This document shows, piece by piece, positions 1 to 8,081 of a stretch of DNA of 37,159 bases. The stretch lies in NCBI GenBank assembly GCA_964592475.1, contig CAZQEZ010000028.1:1-37159 (forward strand), given 5' to 3'. The first letter of the stretch is position 1. Each line of letters opens with the position of its first letter. Below the pieces are notes generated by a model. It was given only the letters and a program-made list of their open reading frames with translations, was not told where the DNA came from and made no database searches. This DNA is from CAZQEZ01 sp964592475 (GTDB taxonomy: Bacteria > Bacteroidota > Bacteroidia > Cytophagales > Cyclobacteriaceae). A program made the translations under genes and the position numbers.

Positions 1-316
1 CTGGATGAACAAGTGCTAGATCAGCTTGACATATGCTAATAATCATGATCTTCCTGATGAAGACTTCATCCTTAATCTTAAAATTTGGTAAAATCTGGTC
101 TAACGCCAGATCATAAGCAACCTATAGATAAAAGGACATATTTATCAAGAAAATGAAAAAAGTTTCACAATTAGAATTAGATGCCATTCTAAGCAAAAAA
201 AACCAAGCTTATGAAAAGGGAGATTTTGAAGCTAGTCGTTTGATATTTCAAGACTTAAAACTCTGGTCTTAATTTTCGAGAGTTTAAAACGGTAAAAGCT
301 GACTTGATTAATATTG
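1..316. other. Left edge stretch without a convincing gene
   Basis: No gene can be supported here. The first 39 bases read as an open frame ending in TAA (ending LDQLDIC), which could be the tail of a gene running in from the left, but it is too short to judge. A 39-residue ORF lies at 153-272 on the plus strand, starting MKKVSQLELDAILSKK and containing a TPR-like helix (NQAYEKGDFEASR). It may be a real tiny protein or the stump of a TPR protein. Both readings are inference. The neighbouring DNA to the right is clearly decayed, so remnants are more likely than live genes. Confidence 0.25.
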
Positions 317-395
317 TTAGATTTAGTTTTTCCAGCCATCTTCTATTCTTGCTTTAGCGGTAAAAAGTTAGCCGCTAAGAAAAACCAAAATCTAA
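317..395. repeat. Nested inverted repeat beside the IS remnant
   Basis: Outer arms at 317-332 and 379-395 are nearly perfect inverted copies (TTAGATTTAGTTTTTC against the reverse complement TTAGATTTTGGTTTTTC). Inside them a second perfect stem TAGCGG/CCGCTA lies at 355-360 and 372-377. The structure ends four bases before the first of the IS21-like iterated sites. It could be an old terminator, a cruciform, or part of the mobile-element end. The function is unknown. Confidence 0.5.
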
Positions 396-398
396 TAA

Positions 399-560
399 GG
401 GTCAACATGCTCCGGTATAAATGACCACTTAAAGGGGGGCAACATGCTCCGGTGCTGAAACCTGGTGCAAATTCTCAACTACTATCAGGGGTCAGTATCC
501 GCCGGAATGACATGAACTTTTATGCCTAAATATCAATCCGGTGGAGGGGGTCAATATGGG
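399..560. mobile_element. IS21-family terminal region remnant with iterated sites
   Basis: Four related motifs occur in direct orientation at about 399-417, 434-454, 488-507 and 546-560. They read GGGTCAACATGCTCCGGT, then GGGCAACATGCTCCGGT, GGGTCAGTATCCGCCGG and GGGGGTCAATATGG. Tandem GGGTCAAnnTGnnCCGG-type sites are typical of the ends of IS21-like elements in Bacteroidota, where they act as transposase binding sites. No istA or istB coding sequence follows, so only an end survives. The element abuts a broken RND permease fragment, which fits an old insertion and deletion. The family assignment is from memory of such ends, not from a search. Confidence 0.55.
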
Positions 561-639
561 CCTTTATATCCAATTATCGGCATTACTGCTTCTGGCACTT
601 CGTGTTGGGAGGGATTTAAGCTGCCCGGCAGTATGGTAT

Positions 640-907
640 TTTCACCGCCGGTATCACATGCAATATAGCTGCCAGTGAAGCATTTTTAACCGTGCCCAGT
701 CATTTTCCACTACCTGTGATGTTTATGACAATTATAATAAAGTTAAAACCCAGTTTAATTTTAAACTTTTGCCGCAAGGAAGAAATCTCGGACTTACTTC
801 TCAGGAAGTAGGGTCACAAGTGCGTGCGCAATGCATTTTTTGGAGCGCTGGCATTACGACAACTGAGAGGAACCAATGAAATTGAAGTTAGCGGAGCGTC
901 AATGTAA
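640..907 (+). pseudogene. RND efflux permease (AcrB/HAE1 type) fragment, frameshifted
   Basis: The frame through 721-816 reads a stretch ending KLLPQGRNLGLTSQEVGSQVR. After a shift near 816-820 the next frame continues NAFFGALALRQLRGTNEIEV up to about 892 and stops at 905-907. Together these match the conserved periplasmic block of AcrB-type proteins (LGLT..D...QVR.AF.G....R..RG..E). An intact RND permease is over 1000 residues, so this is well under a tenth of one. The remainder upstream (about 640-720) is only weakly similar and changes frame again. There is no adjacent membrane-fusion protein or TolC gene. It cannot make a working pump and is a deletion remnant. Confidence 0.75.
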
Positions 908-1034
908 TAATATCACTAAAGATAAAGCTTTATGCTATGGATTAAACCCACACCGCTATTATATTTATCTTTGCTTCATAATAAAATTTCCAGATTACAT
1001 TTTACTGCTATTTAAGATATTGTAACAATTGAAA

Positions 1035-1457
1035 ATGAAGCTATTATTACCCCGAATCATCGCATTTACCGCAGGGTTGTTTTGCCTTATTGTTGGCCTT
1101 TATGTGTTTTGGCAACCTGTAAAACTTTCCTTAAAATTATCTTATGCTTTTGAAACACTGGCTGGCCTGTCGGAATTCATGGTGTTTTATGGTGGATTTT
1201 CAATAGGGATGTCCGCTTTTTTTCTGGCCGGAGCTATCGTTAAAAGATACCTGGAAGCTTCCCTCCTATTTCTGGCATTATCCTCTCTGGCTGCTTTACT
1301 TACCCGAACAGCCATTATTTTCGGTACGGTGGTACAAGACCTTTTTTACCTGTTCTATGCAGGAGAAATCCTTTTGTTTATTTTGGGCAGTGTTGGCTGG
1401 ATTATATGCCGGCAACATTTTATCAAAATTAAAAAGGCAAGAAAAAAGATGTACTAA
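1035..1457 (+). CDS. DUF4345-like small membrane protein
   Basis: This protein of about 140 residues has four predicted transmembrane helices: near residues 5-27, 45-68, 75-97 and 100-123. The second helix region contains EFMVFYGGFSIGMSAFFLAG, like the F/Y-GG-x-x-x-G pattern of DUF4345 proteins, which are usually 120-140 residues long. The tail is short, basic and cytoplasmic (KIKKARKK). A TTG six bases upstream at 1029 is in frame, but the ATG at 1035 is the better start. It stands alone between the decayed left end and the secreted protein at 1773. The function of the family is not established. The membrane topology is clear, the family name less so. Confidence 0.65.
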   Translation: MKLLLPRIIAFTAGLFCLIVGLYVFWQPVKLSLKLSYAFETLAGLSEFMVFYGGFSIGMSAFFLAGAIVKRYLEASLLFLALSSLAALLTRTAIIFGTVVQDLFYLFYAGEILLFILGSVGWIICRQHFIKIKKARKKMY

Positions 1458-1772
1458 TCTGCTTTTTAATTGATTCAAATTTCACATAGAAATGAAAAAA
1501 ATAAAAAAATCATTACAATATTTTGCTCGGAATTAAAGATAGATAATTTCATGTACCTTTCATCATTAGATCATATTTTTAAATCGAAAAATGCTTTTTA
1601 ATTTAAATATAAGAAAAATTACAGCTTCAGCTTTAGTGCTGCTATCACCATGCAGTTAATATTGGCATTTTTAAGTTTAAAATAAATAAAAAGAAGTTAA
1701 AGGTGATTTTGATGCCTATTAGGCAATGTAATTTTTATTAGAAAAAGATATTTAAACTAAACACTATAACCT
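1458..1772 (+). promoter_or_regulatory. Intergenic region with candidate Bacteroidota promoter at 1708-1736
   Basis: This 315-base AT-rich gap has no gene. Near its right end TTTG (1708-1711), a 17-base spacer and TAATTTTT (1729-1736) resemble the Bacteroidota housekeeping promoter (-33 TTTG, -7 TAnnTTTG). The position would place the transcript start roughly 30 bases before the ATG at 1773. The last G of the -7 element is missing. It would drive the secreted protein gene. The rest shows nothing recognisable. Confidence 0.4.
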
Positions 1773-4154
1773 ATGAACGCAAATTTTTACCTCACCAAAG
1801 AAACATTAACAAAATGGTTTAACGGTTGTATGCTCACATTCATATTTAGCATGTTAGCAATACAAGCACAAGCTACAGATTACTACACGCTTACTGATGA
1901 CGATGTAGTAGTGACCAATGGCATAATAGAATCTTCATCATACGACCCTGCTTCCAATAGTTATTACATTATTATTCCTGAAACTCTTGATGGCCAAACA
2001 GTTACCGGCATTGCTGATGGGGAAGAAGACTTTTATCTCAATATCTCCGGAGTTTTTTATAATCAAGGTTTAATTGAAGTACAATTGCCTTCCACCTTAA
2101 CTTATATTGGAGATTACGCATTCAGGGAAAATGCTTTAACTAAAATTACGCTACCTTCAGGACTAGTTTCATTAGGCAGAGATGCTTTTTATAACAACCA
2201 AATCACAGGAGCATTGACTATTCCTAATTCTGTAAAAACCATCGGCAACAATGCATTTCACACTAATCAAATCGATGATATAATTTTTGAAGATAATAGT
2301 AGTTTAATTTTCATTGCATCACATGCATTTGTCAATAATGTTAATGGCCTGGATTTCGTATTACCTACTCCACAAGTTGCAAACTTCGAATATTGGATAG
2401 ATTGGTATAATGATCGTTACCAGCCGGGTGAAACTGTATCAGCAACAAGTACATTTTTAAGGGCTGTATTCCCTTACACCTTAACCGATGAAGATGTGGT
2501 GGTAGAAAATGGTGTGATTGCCAGCTGTAGTTACAACTTTGATAGTAAATTCATTACCATACCTTCCACTTTAGATGGACAAACAGTCACTGGAATTGCC
2601 GATGCTAATTCTCAAAAAAGCGGCATTTTTTATGGCAAGACAATATATGAAATCAACTTGCCATCCACCATGCAAACAATTGGTGATTTTGCCTTTATTT
2701 CAAATGCCCTGGATACCCTTGTTGTTCCCTCTAATGTGAAATCAATTGGAATAGCCGCTTTTTGGCGTAACTCGCTCGACACTGTAATATTTGCCAATAA
2801 TTCTCAATTGGAAATAATTGAAGAAGACGCTTTTGATAATAATGATGTATGGCTTTCTATTGCACTGCCTAGCCCAGTAAAACCAGGCCACCAGTTTGAT
2901 CACTGGGAAGATAGCGAAGGCAATATTCATAAGGGAGGCGACATTATACCTGATTATGACTTGAGCTATACTGCAAAATTCTCGCTGGAACCGGGCACGT
3001 CGATAATAACTTTATCAGGCAATATTGATTTTGGTTTAGTAGATCAATATTCCCAATCTACAAAAACACTTACCATCACTAACACGGGCAATGCCTCTTT
3101 TACCGTGAGCGATATTCAGCTACCCCAGGGCTTTTCGGCCAGCTGGACCAGCGGAGCCATTGCAGCAGGAGAAAATCAGGAGGTGATTATTACCTTCGTG
3201 CCCAATGAAGCAAAAACATATAGTGGGGAAATTGTGATCAACTCTGACGCTACTTCTGGTGAATCTTCTGTGGTAGTTTCAGGTGAAGGTAAGCCTGCCC
3301 CACGAATTTCATTGAGTGGCAATTTAACCTTTGGAGAATTGAGTTTAAATACTTCAAATAGCAAAGAATTTACCATAAGTAATACCGGAACCGCCTCATT
3401 AAATGTAACCAGTATTGATGTTCCGGATGGTTATAGCATCGATTGGAATTCGGGATCAATTGCCGCGGGTGCCGATCAAACTGTTTCTGTTACTTTCACC
3501 CCTATTGAAAATAAAAGTTATGATGGAACACTTACCGTAAATTCAAATGCTGCACCAGTTGGAAATGAACTATCTATAAGTGGAAGTGGTGTAGAAACTG
3601 TTTCTGCTATTGAACTTTCAGGTGATATAAACTTTGGTAATGTAGAAGTAAATACAAGTGCCAGCCATAGTATGTCAATAAAAAACACAGGCGATGGCGC
3701 TTTGGAAGTAACCAGCATTGAAATACCCCCCGGTTTTGCCACCAATTGGAGTAGTGGATCTATTGCCGCCGGTGCTAGCAAGGATGTTACCATTAGTTTC
3801 AATCCTCAAGAAGATAAAGATTATTCCGGAAAAATAATTATTCATTCCAATGCATCGTCAGGCAATAATGAAATTAATATCAGCGGTTCAGGAATGATTG
3901 TTTCTTCGCTGGATGAAGGATTAAAAAATAACGGAATATATCCTAATCCCGTGGTCAGCAATTTAAATTTTACTGCGCAGGGCAACACGAAAGTAAAGAT
4001 TTACGATATTGCTGGCAATCTAATGCTTTCACGAGAATTTCCTTTACCCGGTAAGCAATCCATTAACCTGGAAATACTAAAAAAAGGGATATATTTATTA
4101 TCAATAGAAGGCAATAATGGATCACCTATTATTGAAAAGATCATTAAACAATAA
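1773..4154 (+). CDS. T9SS-secreted modular protein: LRR_5 repeats, Ig-like repeats, C-terminal sorting domain
   Basis: A 793-residue extracellular or surface protein. Residues 1-35 form a signal peptide ending QAQA. Two homologous modules follow (about 37-225 and 234-408). Each starts YTLTD-(D/E)-DVVV and DGQTVTGIAD, runs through BspA-type leucine-rich repeats (IGDYAF, IGNNAF, IGDFAF) and ends in an InlB-B-like strand pair (F-x-x-W ... A-x-F). Three Ig-like repeats of about 100 residues start near 411, 512 and 613. Each begins (I/T)xLSG-(N/D)-I-x-F-G and contains the SGSIAAG-type loop, as in Hydin/choice-of-anchor-D domains. Residues 722-793 are a type A T9SS sorting domain (YPNPV, VKIYDIAGN, KGIYLLSI). 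Such proteins usually mediate adhesion or protein contact, but no catalytic module is present. The start ATG is supported by the signal peptide. Confidence 0.88.
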   Translation: MNANFYLTKETLTKWFNGCMLTFIFSMLAIQAQATDYYTLTDDDVVVTNGIIESSSYDPASNSYYIIIPETLDGQTVTGIADGEEDFYLNISGVFYNQGLIEVQLPSTLTYIGDYAFRENALTKITLPSGLVSLGRDAFYNNQITGALTIPNSVKTIGNNAFHTNQIDDIIFEDNSSLIFIASHAFVNNVNGLDFVLPTPQVANFEYWIDWYNDRYQPGETVSATSTFLRAVFPYTLTDEDVVVENGVIASCSYNFDSKFITIPSTLDGQTVTGIADANSQKSGIFYGKTIYEINLPSTMQTIGDFAFISNALDTLVVPSNVKSIGIAAFWRNSLDTVIFANNSQLEIIEEDAFDNNDVWLSIALPSPVKPGHQFDHWEDSEGNIHKGGDIIPDYDLSYTAKFSLEPGTSIITLSGNIDFGLVDQYSQSTKTLTITNTGNASFTVSDIQLPQGFSASWTSGAIAAGENQEVIITFVPNEAKTYSGEIVINSDATSGESSVVVSGEGKPAPRISLSGNLTFGELSLNTSNSKEFTISNTGTASLNVTSIDVPDGYSIDWNSGSIAAGADQTVSVTFTPIENKSYDGTLTVNSNAAPVGNELSISGSGVETVSAIELSGDINFGNVEVNTSASHSMSIKNTGDGALEVTSIEIPPGFATNWSSGSIAAGASKDVTISFNPQEDKDYSGKIIIHSNASSGNNEINISGSGMIVSSLDEGLKNNGIYPNPVVSNLNFTAQGNTKVKIYDIAGNLMLSREFPLPGKQSINLEILKKGIYLLSIEGNNGSPIIEKIIKQ

Positions 4155-4163
4155 TTTTAATGC

Positions 4164-4213
4164 GCAGATGCACTCGTGTGACTAACCTTATTAAACGCTA
4201 CGAGTGTATCTGC
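4164..4213. terminator. Hairpin between convergent genes
   Basis: GCAGATGCACTCGT at 4164-4177 pairs with ACGAGTGTATCTGC at 4200-4213 with a single G-T type mismatch and a 22-base loop. It lies 10 bases after the stop of the secreted protein and before the convergent hydrolase gene. It is probably a transcription terminator or mRNA-stabilising stem. There is no clear T-tract, so the termination role is inferred. Confidence 0.5.
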
Positions 4214-4295
4214 TATAGCAAAATAATAATGTGTAGGAAGATCGTAAATAGTAGAAAGCTTTACAAATGCCCATAAATTGCAAGTTTTTATATTG

Positions 4296-6317
4296 CTATA
4301 CCATATCTCGTTTAATTATTTCTTTAAAATTCTTTGAAAAAACCCGCTCTTTATTTTCATACGCGTCTACTTGGGCGTGAATATAAAAATTATTTTTATC
4401 ACTGGTTAAGTAAGTGGTTGTTTTAGTTTCAATATCCCAACCTTCACGTATCAATTTCTTGGTGGAGGTAGTATGTCCCTTTACTGAGTTAAGATCATCA
4501 CTACACACGGAATAATTTTCCTCGGAATAGTTAGCCATCACCAAATCAATTTCTTCCAATTTAACGGTACCAGTATCTTTAACTACACGCATAGTGGATT
4601 TATCATTAATCAAATCCCGATTCACTTCCCACTTATAATCAGCCTCTTGCAAGGTTCTCGATCTGGTAGAAAACTCAGCTCCTTCTGCTTCTGCAAAATC
4701 TACCTTTTGATCTTGTTCTGCAGATTTCACTGGCAAGTGGAATAAACTTTCTCCGGTGTAAATTTTCAAGGTATTCAATTCCGGTGCCGGCCAGGCCAGT
4801 GGAAAATAGCTGTTAGATACAGAAACCCTTAATTTGTGCCCGGGAGGAAAAACGTGACCAATATCGTTTAGCTTTAACTTGACTTTATATTTTTTACCCG
4901 GTTGTAAAAACTCAGGGTTTTCTCTGCTCTTATAATGGGTAAGATTGAGTACTCCGTAAGTTACTCTGGTAGCTTTTCCATCTAAGCGAATATCAGACAA
5001 ACGAACAGCCATCATCGCAACCGGTTTATCTACTGACACCGTAAATTCAGCTATTGGCATACCAATGATTTCCAGTTTATCTGCCAAGGGCTTGGTTTCA
5101 AATATCAAAGCACCGCCGTCTTCATCTCGCTGGTCTCCGGGTAAATCAGGAGGTGCACTATAAGAACACCATTTACCAGCAAACATGCCCAATCGCAATG
5201 GCGAACTTACCCATAACTCATCATGGTCAACATTTTCTAGCTTGTCAACCATTTTTTGCTCCGTATTTAAAGCGTAAGTCTTTCTCTCCACCTTAGGAGA
5301 TGGCCAATCATTGAGTCCCAGCCAATAACCTGGTCGTTCTTCGTAGCTAGTGAAGGGTGGCATACTTTCCTGCATCCAGGCCTTTAGCATTGGTTCTTTA
5401 TCAATATCATTATCTTCACCTTTTAAATATTTGTCCCACCAGCGAATGCATTCTTGCAAAAAGCCAATGGCCGGGCCAGGCTTTCCATCGTGTGGATACC
5501 GGTGGCTCCAGGGGCCTATTAAGCCTTGCCGAGGCACTTTTAAATGTTCTAACAAACGAAAGACCGAATTAGAATATCCATCGGCCCAACCACTCACTGC
5601 CATTACTGGAATTTGGATGTCTTCAAAATTTTGGCAAACCGAACCATGCTGCCAAAACTCATCGCGATTTTGGTGCTCCAGCCAATTTTTTAACCAAAGA
5701 CCACTTCCTTCCAGGCGCTCAAACCACATCTCGCGCCATTGGTCACCTACAATTTCCCGATCTGGTGGCATGGTGTTACGACTAAACATTACGGACGCCC
5801 AGGAAAGATTGTCTCCTAACAAGCAGCCACCCATGTAGTGTACATCATCAGCATAGCGATCGTCAGTGCTGCATACAGTAATGATAGATTTTAAAGCTGG
5901 AGGACGTCGTGCTGCAATCTGTAAGCCATTGAATCCACCCCAGGAAATACCAATCATACCCACATTGCCGTTGCACCAGGGTTGGTCTGCTATCCAGGCA
6001 ATAATTTCTTCACCGTCGGCCAATTCCTGCTCCAAATATTCATCCTTAATCACCCCGTCAGAATCGCCGCTACCACGAATGTCCACCCTCACTCCGGCGT
6101 AACCATTACCGGCAAAATAGCGATGGGTTATCTCGTCCCTCCGTCGTGTAGAATCTCTTTTTCGGTAAGGTATATACTCTAAAATAGCCGGAATAGGTTC
6201 GTGTATTGCATTTTCCGGTATCCAAATTCTGGCTGCCAGTCTAGTGCCGTCCGCCAGGTGTATCCATTCATTCTCAATTTCTTTTATTTGATTGGGGAAA
6301 TGAGTAATCTTTTTCAT
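4296..6317 (-). CDS. CocE/NonD family serine hydrolase (X-Pro dipeptidyl-peptidase S15-like)
   Basis: A 673-residue alpha/beta hydrolase of the peptidase S15/cocaine esterase type. The N-terminal part carries EYIPYRKRD and DIRGSGDSDG, both typical of the family. The nucleophile elbow GISWGG puts the catalytic serine at residue 125. The likely acid is Asp246 in SGWADGY and the base His272 in GPWSHRYP. Residues from about 330 to 560 form the C-terminal jelly-roll domain (FPPGHKLRVSVSNS). It has no signal peptide, so it is cytosolic. It lies 17 bases downstream of the ATP-grasp gene on the same strand and is almost certainly co-transcribed. Family members cleave amide or ester bonds. The substrate is unknown, and the partner suggests a small amide or peptide. 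The roughly 100-residue tail after about 560 is longer than the family minimum. Confidence 0.9.
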   Translation of the reverse strand: MKKITHFPNQIKEIENEWIHLADGTRLAARIWIPENAIHEPIPAILEYIPYRKRDSTRRRDEITHRYFAGNGYAGVRVDIRGSGDSDGVIKDEYLEQELADGEEIIAWIADQPWCNGNVGMIGISWGGFNGLQIAARRPPALKSIITVCSTDDRYADDVHYMGGCLLGDNLSWASVMFSRNTMPPDREIVGDQWREMWFERLEGSGLWLKNWLEHQNRDEFWQHGSVCQNFEDIQIPVMAVSGWADGYSNSVFRLLEHLKVPRQGLIGPWSHRYPHDGKPGPAIGFLQECIRWWDKYLKGEDNDIDKEPMLKAWMQESMPPFTSYEERPGYWLGLNDWPSPKVERKTYALNTEQKMVDKLENVDHDELWVSSPLRLGMFAGKWCSYSAPPDLPGDQRDEDGGALIFETKPLADKLEIIGMPIAEFTVSVDKPVAMMAVRLSDIRLDGKATRVTYGVLNLTHYKSRENPEFLQPGKKYKVKLKLNDIGHVFPPGHKLRVSVSNSYFPLAWPAPELNTLKIYTGESLFHLPVKSAEQDQKVDFAEAEGAEFSTRSRTLQEADYKWEVNRDLINDKSTMRVVKDTGTVKLEEIDLVMANYSEENYSVCSDDLNSVKGHTTSTKKLIREGWDIETKTTTYLTSDKNNFYIHAQVDAYENKERVFSKNFKEIIKRDMV

Positions 6318-6334
6318 AAAAATATTAGCTTTGA

Positions 6335-7624
6335 CTATTGAGTATGTTCAATTTCATAACCCAATTGATCAATTATGTCATTATATTTTTTTAATAATTT
6401 ATCTTGTGAATCAGCACCAATAAAAATTGTAGCCAGTCTATAACTGTAGCTATCGTGCTTATGCGATTCTGAGAGGCGATTACCCTCTACAGCTTCCGGA
6501 AACAGCACCAGGTCAGGATATTGATCTTTAATTGCTTTTATTTTTTCTTCACTTGGTGTTTTTTTAATTGTGCCATCTTCAAAAACACAATGATGAAATT
6601 TTGCAGCAAACTTATATTTTCCTCCTTCCGGTTTAAAGGTTGGCTTTTGACCTAATGCTAACTCAACCAATAACTTATGATTAGAATTTCCGCTAACTTT
6701 CGCGTAAAGATCACTATGTGACTGTGACATTCGCGGATTTATTTCTAGTAAATTTAATGTGTCTTTTTCTTCATCATAAAAATACTCAATGTTAAATGTA
6801 GAATTGTTAAACTTGAGCTGGTTCATTACTTTTTTACTAATTTCTTTTAGTCGATCTTGTATCTGCTCAGGTAAAACACTAGGATATAAGTAGTAAAAAA
6901 AGGAAGATTTATCTTCGTAGTTAATGGAATCTACTATACCGTATACATTTACTTCGTCGTTATGAACATAACCTGAAACCGTACATTGATGACCTGAAAT
7001 CAGTTTTTCAGCAATGCAGTAATTGCCATCTATTTTATCAATTTCCTCTGGTAAGTCTGCTTTCTTCAATAGAAAATTGAAAGGGTCGCCATATACATGT
7101 ATTTTATCTTTTATCTGTCCAAGAGCATTTGTCAGGTCTTCATCATTTTCAATTTTAAAGCCTAATGAGGAAGAATAAGCCTTTATTGGCTTAAGCCAAA
7201 ATGGAGGATCAAGACCAATATCTTGCAAGCTTAACTTTTCTTTAGGATTAACCGCTTTAAAATCCGGCATATGATCCGCGATTACTTTTTTCTGTTCTAC
7301 TCTGCTCCAATATTTATGTTCGCATTGCAAGCCAGAAATAAATGAAGGACCTGGAAGGTTATATTCGTCAGTTAATAAAAAAGCGATGAGCGTAATAGGA
7401 AAGTCATAATATCCAATAATGCCGTCAATACTTCCGTCAAAATTGTCAAGAATACTTTGAGCTTTATCCAGAATAGGCATTAAATCTGATTCCACACCTT
7501 TTTTTTGAATGTCATGATAATCTCCTAAAGAATGAAAATTATAATCATCTGCATTGTCAATGGCATTAAGTTCGGAAAGGTTGAAATCATCGGTACCGAC
7601 GATGAAAATATTTTTTTTCGACAT
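6335..7624 (-). CDS. ATP-grasp domain ligase
   Basis: A 429-residue cytosolic protein. The N-terminal 100 residues form a Rossmann-like pre-domain (IFIVGTDDFN). It is followed by an ATP-grasp fold with a lysine in FWLKPIKAYSS (about residue 145), the adenine-side segment NYCIAEKLISGHQ (about 200-213), and the metal-binding block EINPRMSQSHSDLY (about residue 294 on). ATP-grasp enzymes activate a carboxylate as an acyl phosphate and join it to an amine or thiol. The closest architectures are carnosine-synthase or amino-acid-ligase-like proteins, inferred from the general layout. It is the first gene of an operon with the CocE/NonD hydrolase, 17 bases apart. The ATG at 7624 is the only sensible start. 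The product is not known. Confidence 0.85.
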   Translation of the reverse strand: MSKKNIFIVGTDDFNLSELNAIDNADDYNFHSLGDYHDIQKKGVESDLMPILDKAQSILDNFDGSIDGIIGYYDFPITLIAFLLTDEYNLPGPSFISGLQCEHKYWSRVEQKKVIADHMPDFKAVNPKEKLSLQDIGLDPPFWLKPIKAYSSSLGFKIENDEDLTNALGQIKDKIHVYGDPFNFLLKKADLPEEIDKIDGNYCIAEKLISGHQCTVSGYVHNDEVNVYGIVDSINYEDKSSFFYYLYPSVLPEQIQDRLKEISKKVMNQLKFNNSTFNIEYFYDEEKDTLNLLEINPRMSQSHSDLYAKVSGNSNHKLLVELALGQKPTFKPEGGKYKFAAKFHHCVFEDGTIKKTPSEEKIKAIKDQYPDLVLFPEAVEGNRLSESHKHDSYSYRLATIFIGADSQDKLLKKYNDIIDQLGYEIEHTQ

Positions 7625-7787
7625 AAAAGTTTTTGTGTGTTATATTATTTCTACAATTCTGCCGGGTTAATGTTTAATGTGTTAATTAGTGGTTTTAAGA
7701 AAAACTTAATATGGGCAACGCATTAAAAAATCTTAATAAAATATTCCTTTTATCACATAACATAGAGAAAAGGTTATTTGATTTGCT
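7625..7787. other. Leader of the ATP-grasp operon
   Basis: This AT-rich stretch must hold the promoter of the minus-strand ATP-grasp/hydrolase operon. I see no strong TTTG/TAnnTTTG pair and no stable hairpin. No coding remnant is evident until the pseudogene at 7788. Confidence 0.3.
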
Positions 7788-8013
7788 TTATTTTAAGATA
7801 ATATAATGTTCTTTTTCGCCAAAACTGAACAATAATCGCTTGTTTTTAATAAATCAGCAGCGTCTTCCTTGGTACCTTTATATACGGTTGATCCTGCTTC
7901 ATTTACAATGGCGATGGAAGTTTCAACATTTTCATATTCCACCATTTGCAGGTAATTTTCGATTAGCAGATTTTCTGTTTCCTACATTTCGGCATCATAT
8001 ACTTTCAAGGTTA
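7788..8013 (-). pseudogene. Dead truncated copy of the small exported protein at 16575-16931
   Basis: The minus strand reads TLKVYDAEM, then a TAG where the intact gene has a glutamine codon, then ETENLLIENYLQMVEYENVE, VNEAG, YKGTKEDAADLL and SDY. After SDY one T is lost, shifting the frame. In the shifted frame FSFGEKEHYI resumes and stops at 7788-7790. The nucleotide match to 16575-16790 is close along the whole length. The signal peptide and promoter of the intact copy are missing on the right side, where the similarity stops at about 8013. One nonsense codon, one frameshift and loss of the start make it clearly non-functional. It shows that the family was duplicated within this chromosome. 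Confidence 0.85.
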
Positions 8014-8081
8014 TGAAAATTTATGCTGATTTAATAAATTAGTAGCTCTACGGCGAATAACGCAAAACTGAAAACTTATAT

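Noticed and set aside
399..560. Iterated GGGTCAA sites considered as a CRISPR or iteron array
   Set aside because: Spacing is irregular, only four units, and the sequence fits IS21 ends; no cas or rep gene is present.
592..608. TCTGGCACTTCGTGTT as a sigma-54-like site
   Set aside because: It lies just left of the degraded RND fragment, in the same decayed stretch, has no gene downstream in range and lacks a GC at the right spacing.
5350..5838. 162-residue plus-strand frame inside the CocE/NonD gene
   Set aside because: Antisense shadow; the minus-strand hydrolase has its full catalytic triad.
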